DNA of 64,000 bases from contig CM068372.1 of NCBI GenBank assembly GCA_034769895.1, forward strand, positions 370,593,258 to 370,657,257. The letters run 5' to 3'. The DNA comes from Magicicada septendecula (taxonomy: Eukaryota; Arthropoda; Insecta; Hemiptera; Cicadidae). The position numbers were made by a program, and so were the translations under genes. Under the pieces are notes generated by a model, which was given only the letters and a program-made list of their open reading frames with translations, was not told where the DNA came from and ran no database searches. This document shows, piece by piece, positions 49,028-60,631 of this stretch (positions within the stretch are counted from its first letter, which is position 1; the number at the start of each line of letters is the position of its first letter).

Positions 49028-50269
49028 CGGAAAACGACTTTTTTCATGTTTTGAGTGTAGTAGAATCAGAATCTGCAATAATCTCGAACACGATTTTTTT
49101 TGCCATCACCATACTTCCATTCCTCAAGGAATATGGAAGTAAAATTACCCTTGATAAAAAACCGTTGCAGGTAAACTACCCCTTTCCCTTAACCAATCTT
49201 CACCAAAAACGACAAGTCTTGAGAACTCTACAATTTAGGGTTGTATGCAAAATATTATATGATTTTGTGTGAATTTGCGGCTGTTATCGTTTGCCATACA
49301 AAATACCCTTGATAAAACAAAAAACGTGGCAGGTAAACTACCCCTTTCCCTTAAACGATCTTCACCAAAAACAATAGGTCTTTAGTACTCAAGAAATCAG
49401 GACTGTATGCAAAAACGTATTTGATTCTGTTTGAATTTGCGGCTCTTATCGTTTGCCATAGAAAATACCCTTTTAAAACATAAAACGTTGCTGGTAAACT
49501 ACCCCTTTCCCTTAACCGATCTTCACCGAAAACAAAAGGCCTTGAGAACTCTACAATTCAGGGCAGTATGCAAAACATTATTTGATTATGTTTGAATTTG
49601 CGGCTGTTATCGTTTGCCATAGAAAATACCCTTGTTAAAACATAAAACGGTACAGGTAAACTACCCCTTTCCCTTAACCGATCTTTACCAAAATCAACAG
49701 ATCGTGAGAACTCTACAATTCAGGGCTGTATGCGAAACATTATTTGATTCTGTTTGAATTTGCGGCTGTTATCGTTTGCCAAACAAACAAAAATATCGGT
49801 ATGGAGAACCATACATGACTTCCATGTTCTAAGATTAATATTTAAAATCATATTCGAAATGAAATATTTCCATAGAAACTACGCCTTTCTACTTATTGCT
49901 TCAGCATTAACCACAGTACTGTGGTCACTAACGTATACCACCTCACGTTTTCGCACTCGATTTTCACCGATGATGGCAGTCGATGGCACTGCCGAAAAGT
50001 CTGATTTTGCAGAAAACATTGGACTACGGCTAAAGAGCCCAGGAAGCAATTTTAACAAAAAACTACTTCTTTGTTGCCGATAACGTAGTACACATATAAA
50101 AAATTCTCCCCTCCACCTTCAACTATAATTTTTAATATAGAAAATTACCCCCACCCCGTTCACCTAACCTCTTCATTTATAGATATTTCATCTACGTTTC
50201 TACAGTGGATTACTATGAGCTTCTTATCAGGATACTTTATTTATAAAAATTAAGTACTTTAGTTAAATC

Positions 50270-51705
50270 ATAAAATGTTTCAGGTAAACTACCCCTTTCT
50301 CTTAACCGATCTTCTCCAAAATCAACAGACCTTCCGTCCTCTACAATTCAGGGAAGAATGCAAAAAAATATCTGATTCTGTTTGAATGTGCAGCAGTTAT
50401 CGTTCGTCATGGAAACACTTCTCTTGTTACAACATAAAATGTTGCAGGTAAACTACCCCTTTCCCTTAACTGATCTTCACGAAAATCAATAGACCTTGAG
50501 CTCTCTGCAACTCAGGGGGTGCAAAAAATTATTTGATTCTCATTGAATTTTCGGCAGTTATCGTTTGTCATAAAAAAAATTCCCTTTTTAAAACATAAAC
50601 CTTTGCTGATAAACTACCCCTTCCCTTAACCAATCTTCAACAAAATCAACAGACCTTGAGTTCTCTTTAGTTCAAAAAGGTATGCAAAAACCTAGTTGAT
50701 TCTGTTTGAATTTACGGCAGTTATCGTTCGTCATAGAAAAAATACCCTTGTTAAAACATAAAACGTTGCAGGTAAACTACCCCTTTCCCTTAACCGATCT
50801 TCAACAAAATCAACAGACCTTGAGTTCTGTATAATTCAAAAAGGTATGCAGAAGAGTAGTTGATTCTGTTTTAATGTACGGCAGTTATCGTTCGTCATAA
50901 AAAAAATTACCCTTGATAAAACATAAAATGTTGCTGGTAAACAACCCTATTCCCTTAACCGATCTTCTCCAAAACCAACAGGTCTTGAGAACTCTACATT
51001 TCAGGGCTGTATGCAAAATATTATATGATTCTGTTTGAATTTGCGGCTGTTATCGTTTGCCATATAAAATACCCTTGATAAAAGAAAAAATGTGTCTGAT
51101 AAACTATCCCTTTCCGTTAACCGATCTTCACCAAAAACAATAGCTCTTTAGTACTCAACAAAACAGGGCTGTATGCAAAAACGTATTTGATTCTGTTTGA
51201 ATTTGCGGCTCTTATCGTTTGCCATAGAAAATACCCTTTTAAAACATAAAACGTTGCAGGTAAACTACCCCTTTCCCTTAACCGATCTACACCAACACCA
51301 ACAGGTATTGAGAACTCTACAATACAGGGCTGTATGCAAAACATCATTTGATTGTTTGAATTTGCGGCTGTTATCGTTTACCATAAAAAAAATTACCCTT
51401 GATAAAAAACCGTTGCAGGTAAACTACCTCTTTCCCTTAACCGATCTTCACCAAAAACGACAAGTCTTGAGAACTCTACAATTTAGGGTTGCATGCAAAA
51501 TATTAAATGATTTTGTGTGAATTTGCGGCTGTTATCGTTTGCCATACAAACAAAATTACCCTTGATAAAAAAAAACCGTTGCAGGTAAACTACCCCTTTC
51601 CCTTAACCGATCTTCACCAAAAACAATAGGTCGCGAGTACTCTACAAATCAGGGCTGTATGCAAAAAATTATTTGATTCTGTTTGGATTTGCCATAGAAA
51701 AAAAT
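50270..51705 (+). repeat. Monomer block paralogous to 39500-40504 and 44725-45200
   Basis: Contains the uninterrupted version of the LINE insertion site at about 50905-50930 and the same variant monomers (for example AACAACCCTATTCCCTTAAC), so it duplicates the segment that received the LINE. Confidence 0.85.
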
Positions 51706-53463
51706 CTACAGACACACACACAGACACTTTTCGAAAAATGACTTTTTTTCATGTTTTGAGTGTAGTACAATCAGAATCTGCAATAATCTCGAACACGATT
51801 TTTTTTGCCATCACCATACTTCCATTTCCTTAAGGAACATGGAAGTAATAACCTTGATAAAAAAAAACCGTTGCTGGTAAACTACCCCTTTCCCTCAACC
51901 GATCTTCACCAAAAACAATAGGTCGCGAGTACTCTACAAATCAGGGCTGTATGCAAAAAATTATTTGATTCTGTTTGAATTTGCGGCTGTTATCGTTTGC
52001 CATAGAAAAAAAATCTACAGACACACATACACACAGACACTTTTCGAAAAACGACTTTTTTCATGTTTTGAGTGTAGTACAATCAGAATCTGCAATAATC
52101 TCGAACACGATTTTTTTTGCCATCACCATACTTCCATTTCCTTAAGGAACATGGAAGTAAACATTGCCCTTAATAAAAAACCGTTGCAGGTAAACTACCC
52201 CTTTCCCTTAACCGATCTTCACCAAAAACGACAAGTCTTGAGAACTCTACAATTTAGGGTTGTATGCAAAATATTATATGATTTTTTTGTGAATTTGCGG
52301 CTGTTATCGTTTGCCATACAAAATACCCTTGATAAAACAAAAAACGTGGCAGGTAAACTACCCCTTTCCCTTAAACGATCTTCACCAAAAACAATAGGTC
52401 TTTAGTACTCAAGAAATCAGGGCTGTATGCAAAAACATATTTGATTCTGTTTGAATTTGCGGCTCTTATCGTTTGCCATAGAAAATACCCTTTTAAAACA
52501 TAAAACGTTGCAGGTAAACTACCCCTTTCCCTTAACCGATCTTCACCAAAAACAAAAGGTCTTGAGAACTCTACAATTCAGGGCAGTATGCAAAACATTA
52601 TTTGATTCTGTTTGAATTTGTGGCTGTTATCGTTTGCCATAGAAAAAAAATCTACAGACACACAGACAGACAGACACACACACAGACACTTTTCGAAAAA
52701 TGACTTTTTTTCATGTTTTGAGTGTAGTACAATCAGAATCTGCAATAATCTCGAACACGATATTTTTTGCCATCACCATACTTCCATTTCCTTAAGGAAC
52801 ATGGAAGTAAAAATTACACTTGATTAAAAAAACCCGTTACAGGTAAACTACCCATTTCCCTTAACCAATCTTCACCAAAAAAATAGGTCTTGAGTACTCT
52901 ACAAATCAGGGCTGTATGCAAAAAATTATTTGATTCTGTTTGAATTTGTGGCTGTTATCGTTTGCCATAGAAAAAATCTACAGACAAAGACAGACACACA
53001 GACACTTTTCGAAAAATGACTTTTTTTCATGTTTTGAGTGTCGTACAATCAGAATCTGCAATAATCTCGAACACGATATTTTTTGCCATCACCTTAATGA
53101 TTTTTTGCCAATTCCATTTCCTTAAGGAACATGGAAGTAAAAAATGAAATTTCTATAAAAAAAGTTTACTCAAACTGCAGTTTCTGTACTAGCAAAAAAA
53201 CATCGTAAGTAAATAAAACTGCGTTAGCTATGCATCATAGTTTACATACTGATCAGTACAATGTTTCGTCGCCTACTGCTCACATTCTTAAAATAGAATG
53301 TCAAGGATGCACCCATCCCCTGCCAGGTCACTCACCACTCTCGAATTTACAGTTGATCAGTGTCTTGCTGTCTATTGTATAGTGTATGTTGTGTATTCTG
53401 TTTAAACAGCACAGTATTTTCCCAAGTTGTTTTCTTGTTGTGTTCACATCGTGTGTATATAAA

Positions 53464-55112
53464 ATGTCTTCTAAAAGGAATCGTGTCGTACTGACGATGA
53501 CGGACAAAATGTGAAAATAATTGAGCGATTAAAAAAAGGCGTGTCCGGCAAACAGTTGGCCGAAACTTATGATGTAGGTGCAGCGAGTATTTCTGATATA
53601 AAAAGAAATAGTTATCCGATTTTGAACTTTGTTTCTCATTTGGAAAGTGAAGATGCAATGTCGTCCAGAAAAGTGATGAGAACAGCTGAAAATAAAAATC
53701 TAGAAGAAGCAGCTTTTTAAATGGGTTTTGCAGCAATGGTCACTTGGAAATCTGGCCCCTGTGTTTGTGAAGAAACAAAAATGTTTGCTGAAAAGATGGG
53801 TGATTTATCAGAATTTAAAGCGAGTAACGGTTGGCTACGTAATTTTAAGGCCAGGCATGGTATTCGGGAGTTAGATTACAGTGGAGGAAAACTTTCTGCA
53901 GATAACAATGCAGCTGATAAGCTCATTGGAGAATTTAAAACCATAACTAAAAACTATGATCCTGAATTTGTGTACAATGCCGATGAAATGGGAATTAATT
54001 GGAAAGAACTGCCCAGTAAAACTTTGGGTTCAAAGAAAGAAGCTAGTGCTCCTGGTCACAAAATTAGTAAAGAACGTATAACAGTGCTTACTTGTGCCAA
54101 TTCAAAGGTCAGTCATCAACTCCCATTGTTTTTAATAGGAAAATCGAAAAATCCTCGGGCTTTCAAAAAATGTTAAAAAGCTCCCGATCGTATACAAAAA
54201 TCAACCGAAAGCGTGGATGACAGCAGCATTGTTCTCAGAATGGTTTGAGAAAACGTTTATTCCGGAGGTAAAAAAATATCGAAAGGAAGTGGGAAAAAAG
54301 GGAAACATGTTGCTTCTTATTGACAACACACCAACTCATCCTTCAGTGGATCTGTTGAAAAGAAGAAACGGACGTTTTAAAGTGCTCTTTCTGCTGGCAA
54401 GTGTAACGAGTTTGTTGCAACCGATGGTTCAAGGCGTAATAAAGTGTATGAAACGACATTACAGAACGCAACAGCAACTTTTACGTAAGCTGCTGTTAGC
54501 AGATGAAGATGAAGGAGGTACAGTAGCACACCATAAGAAAACTGATTTAAAGAACTGTTGTTACATTATAGCATATTCGTGGAATTTGTTGAAAACCGTA
54601 ACATTAAAGAGTGCATGGAATAAAATTTATGGAATTTCGACAAAACAAAAAATCAAGGAAGAAAAAGAAGAAGCAATGAACAAGAAGGAAGAGGAAAAAG
54701 AACAAAAGAAAGTGTCAAAGAAAATGAAGCTGTATCAACTGAAGACATCCAGAAAATCATTGTACAAATTCCTGACTGTTCTGAGTGTGATGTGGACAAC
54801 ATAAACAAGTGGTCGCAGTGTGATTCACCGGACCCTGGATATCAAATTTTGGATGATGATGAAATTATCGAAAGTGTAATGATGAATCTCAGCAGGTAGA
54901 CGAAGACGATGACAACGTTGCTTCAGTTGAACCAGAAAAGAAACCTACGGCAAGTGAGGCATTCGCTTGTTTTGACACTGCCTTAAAGAGGATGGAATGA
55001 CAGCCTGAATGCGACCATGTGCAGCTTCTTGCCGTCAAGCGTTTGTGGGACCTGGCTGCATGCAAACGAAATTCTACGTCAAAACAATTAACTTTGTTTG
55101 ACATGTTCAACT
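53464..55112 (+). pseudogene. Tigger transposase pseudogene
   Basis: Starts MSSKRNRVVLTMTDKM at 53464, then after a frame change KIIERLKKGVSGKQLAETYD and VGAASISDIKRN (psq/CENP-B helix-turn-helix). An in-frame TAA at 53718 separates MFAEKMG and ASNGWLRNFKARHGI (second DNA-binding part). The DDE domain has YNADEMGINWKEL near 53975 and LLLIDNTPTHPS near 54312, but QPMVQGVIKCMK near 54420 has valine where the third aspartate (QPMDQGVI) belongs. Two more frame changes follow before an acidic tail ending near 55112. Inactive by the lost aspartate and by breaks. Family length is about 500-550 residues. Confidence 0.88.
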
Positions 55113-55356
55113 GAAAAATTATAACTCTGTGTGAGTATTATTTTTAATTTTTTTTGTAGTAAAAGTGAACTTCCAAAACACATGTGACCTGGTTTTTATT
55201 AAGACACTGTAGTCTACAATAAAAATAAACAAAAGTGATTTTTGAGCAATTTTTTCATAACACAACCTTTTTCATATGTTTGTCCCAATTATCCGAGTTT
55301 CTGCATATCCGAATTACGTCTGGGACTCAATAGTTCGGATAAATGGAGTTCTACTG

Positions 55357-57930
55357 TGTTTATGAATGTTGTAAAAAAAACTAAAGTAGACGTCCTCGTT
55401 TTCGTTTAAGCCCCACGTTGCAGGCGGCAATTTGAAATAAAACTAAATTCCTCTCCTTAAAGCCCCACTGTTGGGCTGGCCAATTTGTAATAAAACGTGT
55501 TATAAGGGAGTCCTTCTTAATTCAGCCCCGCTGTTGTAAACCAATTATGGTAAAGAACTACTTGTTAATTATGTGAGGACGTATGTTATATTATATGCTG
55601 CACGCTGGAAACGTCAAATTGTAAAGAAATCTTGTCTATGGGTGTAATTAGTTATAAGAGACTCCTGTGTAACAAACGCCAAGTAATACGTTGCAGGTGG
55701 CAATTCGTAACAATTAAAATGTTGTTACCTGGTTGAATTAATATGTTATTAATTAATATATCTTTCGGTTGTGACCGGTGAAACCCTCAGAACATAGATT
55801 ATTAAGCCAACAAAATTATAATTATGTTCCTGAATTTATAATCGTATTACTCTATAGACTCAACTTAGTTTTCAGTGGTTGTGTAATATTAGCAATATGT
55901 ATGGAGCATTAACTGAATGTAAGGGGAATTTGTTTCAACCCTAGTCACTCGATGGTAGAAAACTTCATTCAAATTTAGTATTAAACACAAGCTAGTTCAG
56001 CAATCTTCCGTCCCACCAGCTGCAAACTTTAAGCGCTGTTACTAGAAATAAGCGTACTTATAGGTTAGTTATTCGGGGTGTTTGTATCAATCTGTTTATA
56101 AATTATTCCACCCACTACATATAGTATTTACTCTGCAATAACTTAAACGTTATCTCATACAATAAATGTACTTTATTTATTTTCTCTATTAATTAACAGG
56201 TTACGTTGTCTCAAAAAAAAAAAAACAATAATACGATCCAATCGATCATCCAGACATATATCGATTATTAATTACTCAAATTCTAAAAACATATACACTT
56301 GAAAATAATAACAAATAATTCTTATCCCAGGGTTCGTATAGTTCTTGGAACCATTAGTAAGGCCAGGTAAAACGCATAATTAAGGTTGTTCAATTTACAA
56401 AAATAAAATTATTTACTTAAAATACAGTGAAATGAAAATAAGTTGTTTTTTTACCAAACCGACGAAAATTTCGTCTGGCGGTGAACGTTTGTCAACAGTG
56501 GCCAAAATGCGGCTTATCTCGTCTTCACCCAGTGAAACTGCTCTGATTTTCAATAAAATTGATGGTGGTGTGTACTGGTAAACCCTCAGGAAATCTTCTG
56601 GCTTCTATTCTTCTTTTACGATCTTCACAATTCTTGGTCCCAGTGAACTGGAATTAGGATCTCAGCTTCTGCTGCCAATGAAGGTTATTTCGCCAAACCG
56701 AGTATTCTGGTATTTCCAATAATTCCGTTAATCCAGGCTTTAATTCTTTACTGGTCTTCGATTTATAGCATGAATTGGTTTAATACCGAATTCAGCGGAA
56801 TTATTTAGTGAATGAGGCGAGATGCTTTCAATTCTTTTTTACTGTATTCATTGACAATTTAGAGGGTTATTTAATTTGTATTATTCATTAACATTAAAGT
56901 ATAATTGTTTTACAAAAAGGGTTTTTCAATTTGGATACATATTTCCTTTAGATTTATTCATATTTTTTTAAATATATCGGTCCATCTCAACCTAATAGCT
57001 TGTAACAATCAGAACGAATTCATTCAAAATCAACAACTTCTGCAATTCAGTTGCCTTAACAACCACGTTTTCTATATATCCTTGAGCCGGCATTATAGAA
57101 TATTACTACTTCTTTCCAATAAAATACTCCATGCTTGTATTAATATTAAATCACCTAAAATTCTCCCCTAACCTTCCTTACTAAACAGTAAATGTTTTAC
57201 CAGAGTTTCGTTGGATTGGGTTTACTAAAAAGGTATTAATTTCCTTTCACTAATATGGAATTTAGGCCTATAGATTCACTTACAACCATTATAACATTAT
57301 TTGTTTTTTTTTAACTTAATTTTCTTTTTACCTGACCTACTGTACAATTAATTATTGGTTACATGGTTAATTACATGAATTTTAATTTACTGGTGGTTAT
57401 TTTTTTTTATATTAATTAACTGGTTCTGGAACCCTTTATTAATTTACGATATAATTGTCAGAACTACTTGTTAGACTTGAAACACTGGTCACACTCCTGA
57501 TCCAGTTTATAAACATTAATTAAAACAACAGTATTTTTCAACTTTATACAATACTGAGAACTTAGTAGTGCCTAACATTGGTAACTATACTGGGTTGTAT
57601 AAAGACAAATCTAATATAAATATAAACATAATTATTGATGAAGTATTATTATCAAACATCATTTCATTTTTAGCATATTCAACATACAACATAAATACTC
57701 TGTAGACCTTAACATGTCACATTACAAAACAAACATTTCATTACATTCAATCATTCATTGGTCTGGCTCTTTTACATTTAACATTAGTCATTGCCTCCTT
57801 TTTACTTGAGGTACTTCTCAAGCACGTGACCTATTGAACAACCTTAAGTCAGGGTATGGTCCTTGACCATATTTCATTCAATTTTTTATGTAACGTTGGG
57901 GAACCTCAACTATGTTACGTTACAATGTTT
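55357..57930 (-). other. Unassigned stretch; possible old minus-strand LTR relic
   Basis: Read on the minus strand, four loosely similar tracts occur at 55415-55750: TTGCCGCCTGCAACGTGGGG, TTGGCCAGCCCAACAGTGGG, TTTACAACAGCGGGGCTG and TTGCCACCTGCAACGTA. They resemble lysine-tRNA primer sites. Near 57925 the minus strand begins TGTAACGTAACATAG, an LTR-like start. No coding domain recognised. Confidence 0.25.
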
Positions 57931-58766
57931 AAACAACGGTGCTAAAAAAAAAAACGATGGGTCATAGGGGATGGTCTATGTACAAACACCATGGTACTCA
58001 AAGTGTTAAGCTTCTCTAGATATGGTGACATCCAAGCCTTCCAGAAGTTCCTCGTGTATTTGACTTCTATTCTATTATGTATCAGTGGTGGCATGTCAAT
58101 TGATGATGAATGAAGTACCTTACCCTTCAACAAGTACTATATTTACATTCACATGCAACACATTCATATTGCATATTCTTTAGTGTAGGCTGTGCTAATG
58201 AGGGCATTTCTGTTTTTTTCTTATGCCATACTAGATTTACTGTTCATAATCAGCATCCTAACTTACAGAAAAGTATCCTGTCATGGTCATGAGCGTGAGT
58301 ATCACTGATGTGAATATCCTTATTCACAAGTAACTATAAACCAGCCTTGATAGACTTTGAGCTGTCAGACAACGAGCACATCAGAGTACCGTTTGTCTTC
58401 ACAACACTGACCTGACAATGTAGAGACCCAAACCCACATCCACATGCAACAAAGGCAAGAATGATAACCACAGGCTGTTGTGATTACCACAATAATCAAC
58501 AAAATAAATTACTAGTAATTATATAAAGTGAACTTCAACACCTTGCTACAATTCTGTTAATATGTGTACCAACAACCATTTTTACTATGTGCATACATTA
58601 CAACTTAGAACTGTTTGAAAAATATACCAAGTATTACTTCATCAATCAATACTTACGGATTACTCCTTTGAGTGAAAAGCACGGAAAAATTAAGAAAACT
58701 TTGTCAGATTGTTGTATAATATAAACCATGCACACAAATAAGTGTTCTATAATATGAAACAGTATA
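57931..58766. other. Intron sequence, nothing recognised
   Basis: No long open frame or repeat ends. Confidence 0.45.
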
Positions 58767-59687
58767 TACAAGGGTCAGTTGAAAAGTTCGTGGAGCGACA
58801 TCTATAGCTTAGCGGTAAAAGTAAAATTTTTCGTGTGCTGCAAGATTTGTATTTTATGTGAACTCCTGTTAATTCCCAAATCTATCTATCAATTTATTCA
58901 TTGTTTAGAAGATGTTTAAAATTGACATGTCATGCATGTTTTGGAAAATGGACAAAATCAAACATCGTGGTGTGATTCTTTGTTAAAAATTGTTTAGGAC
59001 CAATGGAAATTCAGAACGAAATTGTAAATGTGTGCGACTTCAAAATCAATGGTTTGTAAGTAGGCACTTGAGTTTAAATGTGGTCATATAAGCATTGAAG
59101 ATGAACCCCCCCCTCATTGGATGCCCGAAAATGCAACAACTCCAGATGTGGCAGCCATCTTACACAACGCTTTTTCGCACCAAGTTCTTGAGTTAAAGTA
59201 TGCTGCACATGCTCATATGAGGTGCCTATAATTTCAGCAACGTCATCCACTCCTTAATCTGCGGTCTTCCAATACCCTATGACATTTTTTCAATAATGCT
59301 ATTTTTTGTTGCACTTTTTGGACGTCCACAGCTGGGATCGTCTTCAATGCTTGTATGACCACGTTTAAACTCGATTGTGCCCCACTTACCATTGTTCCTG
59401 AAGGCACAGCACCTCCTAACACATTTACAATTTCATTTTGATATTCCATTGGTGCTGAAACGTTTTTTACAGAGAATTCATCACAACACGATGTTTGATT
59501 TTGTGCATTTTAAAAACACGCGCAACAGAAAAATTTCAAACAGCTATAAAAAGTGAATGAATTGACAGATATATCTGGAAATTAACAGGTGTTCATGGGA
59601 AATATACATCTTGCAGCACATGGAAGATTTTAGTTCTACCACTGAGCTATAGATGTTACTTCGCGAACTTTTCAACTTACCCTCGTA
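58767..59687. mobile_element. Palindromic mariner: two 5' halves head to head
   Basis: TA flanks both ends; the termini are TACAAGGGTCAGTTG and (reverse complement) TACGAGGGTAAGTTG, followed by AAAAGTTCG and CATCTATAGC. The left arm on the plus strand and the right arm on the minus strand both run through the mariner 5' leader and transposase N-terminus: ATGGAC/ATGCAC-AAAATCAAACATCG, then CCAATGGAAATTC or CCAATGGAATATC. The right arm goes further (VLEDRRLRSG, VDDVAEIIGTSYEHV, LTQELGAKKRC, RWLPHL). No 3' half of the transposase is present. The arms meet at about 59143-59160. Same family as 11808-13048. Confidence 0.85.
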
Positions 59688-60631
59688 TACAAGATACATC
59701 CAGAAAAATCCACAGAAAGAAGTAAATGTCTTACACATAATAAGCACTTACCAAACATTTGATGTATCACTTGATAAAACAATGGTTGAACAGATTCCCT
59801 TACATCTACTGAACATGGAAATACATGTACAAATTATAATTTTTTCTTGAATATATCAATGTGGCAGGTCTTTAAATTATAAATTTAATCTTATTTGAAT
59901 TAAAAAACTTATAAATATCATCAGTATTAATGTGTTAGCATAAACAGTGTCTTCCAGGTTATGTACTATGTTTTTGTGCCATATGACAGTTGCTAGGTCT
60001 ATCATATGTATCACACTTTAATTTGCCTTACAATGTGTCTGATTAGATAAACTGAACATTGCTATGCCTCTTGGTTGGCATTAGAAGATTTTAATGAGCT
60101 TTCTATCACAGCTCATCACTACAAAACAGGTGGAGAATTATCACAAGCATTTCTTAACACTTTGGGGGCCAACGTCTGACATATCGGACGTCTTGGTTTT
60201 GTCGAAAAGGACAACTTGCCGCTGTTTTTACAGGAATAGTTTGAGTGCTGCCAACGTGCCAGATGGTAAAGAAACATTCGTAGTTTGATGGTTCTAAGTT
60301 CATAGTTCTAAAAAAAGAAATGTAGGTCAACCAAGGCTATAATGTCGAATTTTGGAACATGAAAAGACAGCTGACAATGTTAATTAATACAATTAGAGAA
60401 GTAAACATAAATACAGTCATATAAAAATTACAGTCATGCACGGGCCACATAAAATTTGTTAAATCCCTTCGGCAAAATATTTCTATAAGCAAAAGATACT
60501 GCTAAACATTTTAACAATAATTCTTAGCAGTCTAGTAACCTTGAAAATAATAACCTATTAACTCTATTAACCAAATTTTAATTGCATGTTAAATAATGAG
60601 CAACCAATGGATGTTCAAAACACTCAGAATA
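59688..60631. other. Intron sequence; possible piggyBac-like end
   Basis: At about 60152, TTAACACTTTGGGGGCC followed by AACGTCTGACATATCG resembles the TTAA plus terminus of some piggyBac-like elements. A possible partner (GTGCTGCCAACG) lies near 60246. No transposase. Confidence 0.3.

Larger units (their letters stand above)
30613..53143. repeat. Modular tandem array, Helentron/HINE-like satellite
   Basis: Four parts recur. A: a 5' module of ~310 bp starting TATCGGTATGGAGAACC (copies at about 30629, 32399, 33929 partial, 35935, 39039, 45201, 47413 truncated, 49793). M: a monomer of 157-166 bp with GGTAAACTACCCC, TTAACCGATCTTCACCAAAA, CAGGGCTGTATGCAAAA and TTATCGTTTGCCATAG, present several dozen times. 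S: a CAGA/CACA microsatellite. Z: a ~130-bp 3' module ending in the palindrome TTCCATTTCCTTAAGGAA then TATGGAAGTAAAA (ends at about 35634, 35935, 38003, 39037, 47412, 49143, 51848, 52158, 52809, 53140). The order A-Mn-S-Z, terminal hairpins, shared subterminal ACTTCCATATTC and a GTCT-type microsatellite match what is known of Helentron-derived DINE-1/HINE elements. The family name is inference. Confidence 0.75.
30585..55356 (+). mobile_element. Tigger/pogo transposon carrying a 22.5-kb repeat array
   Basis: The left end CAGTAGAACTCCACTTATCC follows TA at 30583-30584. The right end in reverse complement is CAGTAGAACTCCATTTATCC, ending at 55356; TG follows where TA is expected. The transposase (53464-55112) lies near the right end on the plus strand. 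A normal Tigger is about 2-2.5 kb; here 30613-53143 is an inserted array. The left fragment beyond the ~24-bp end is very short, so most of the 5' untranslated part is at about 53144-53463. Confidence 0.72.

Noticed and set aside
30613-53143. Open frames of 60-146 codons across the array (for example 32355-32759, 51965-52405, 52612-52827)
   Set aside because: They are readings of the same repeat units; other copies of the same unit do not keep the frame, and the reading changes with A-run length. No domain is recognisable.
53347-53736. 129-codon minus-strand open frame
   Set aside because: Opposite the Tigger transposase start region; low-complexity and unsupported.
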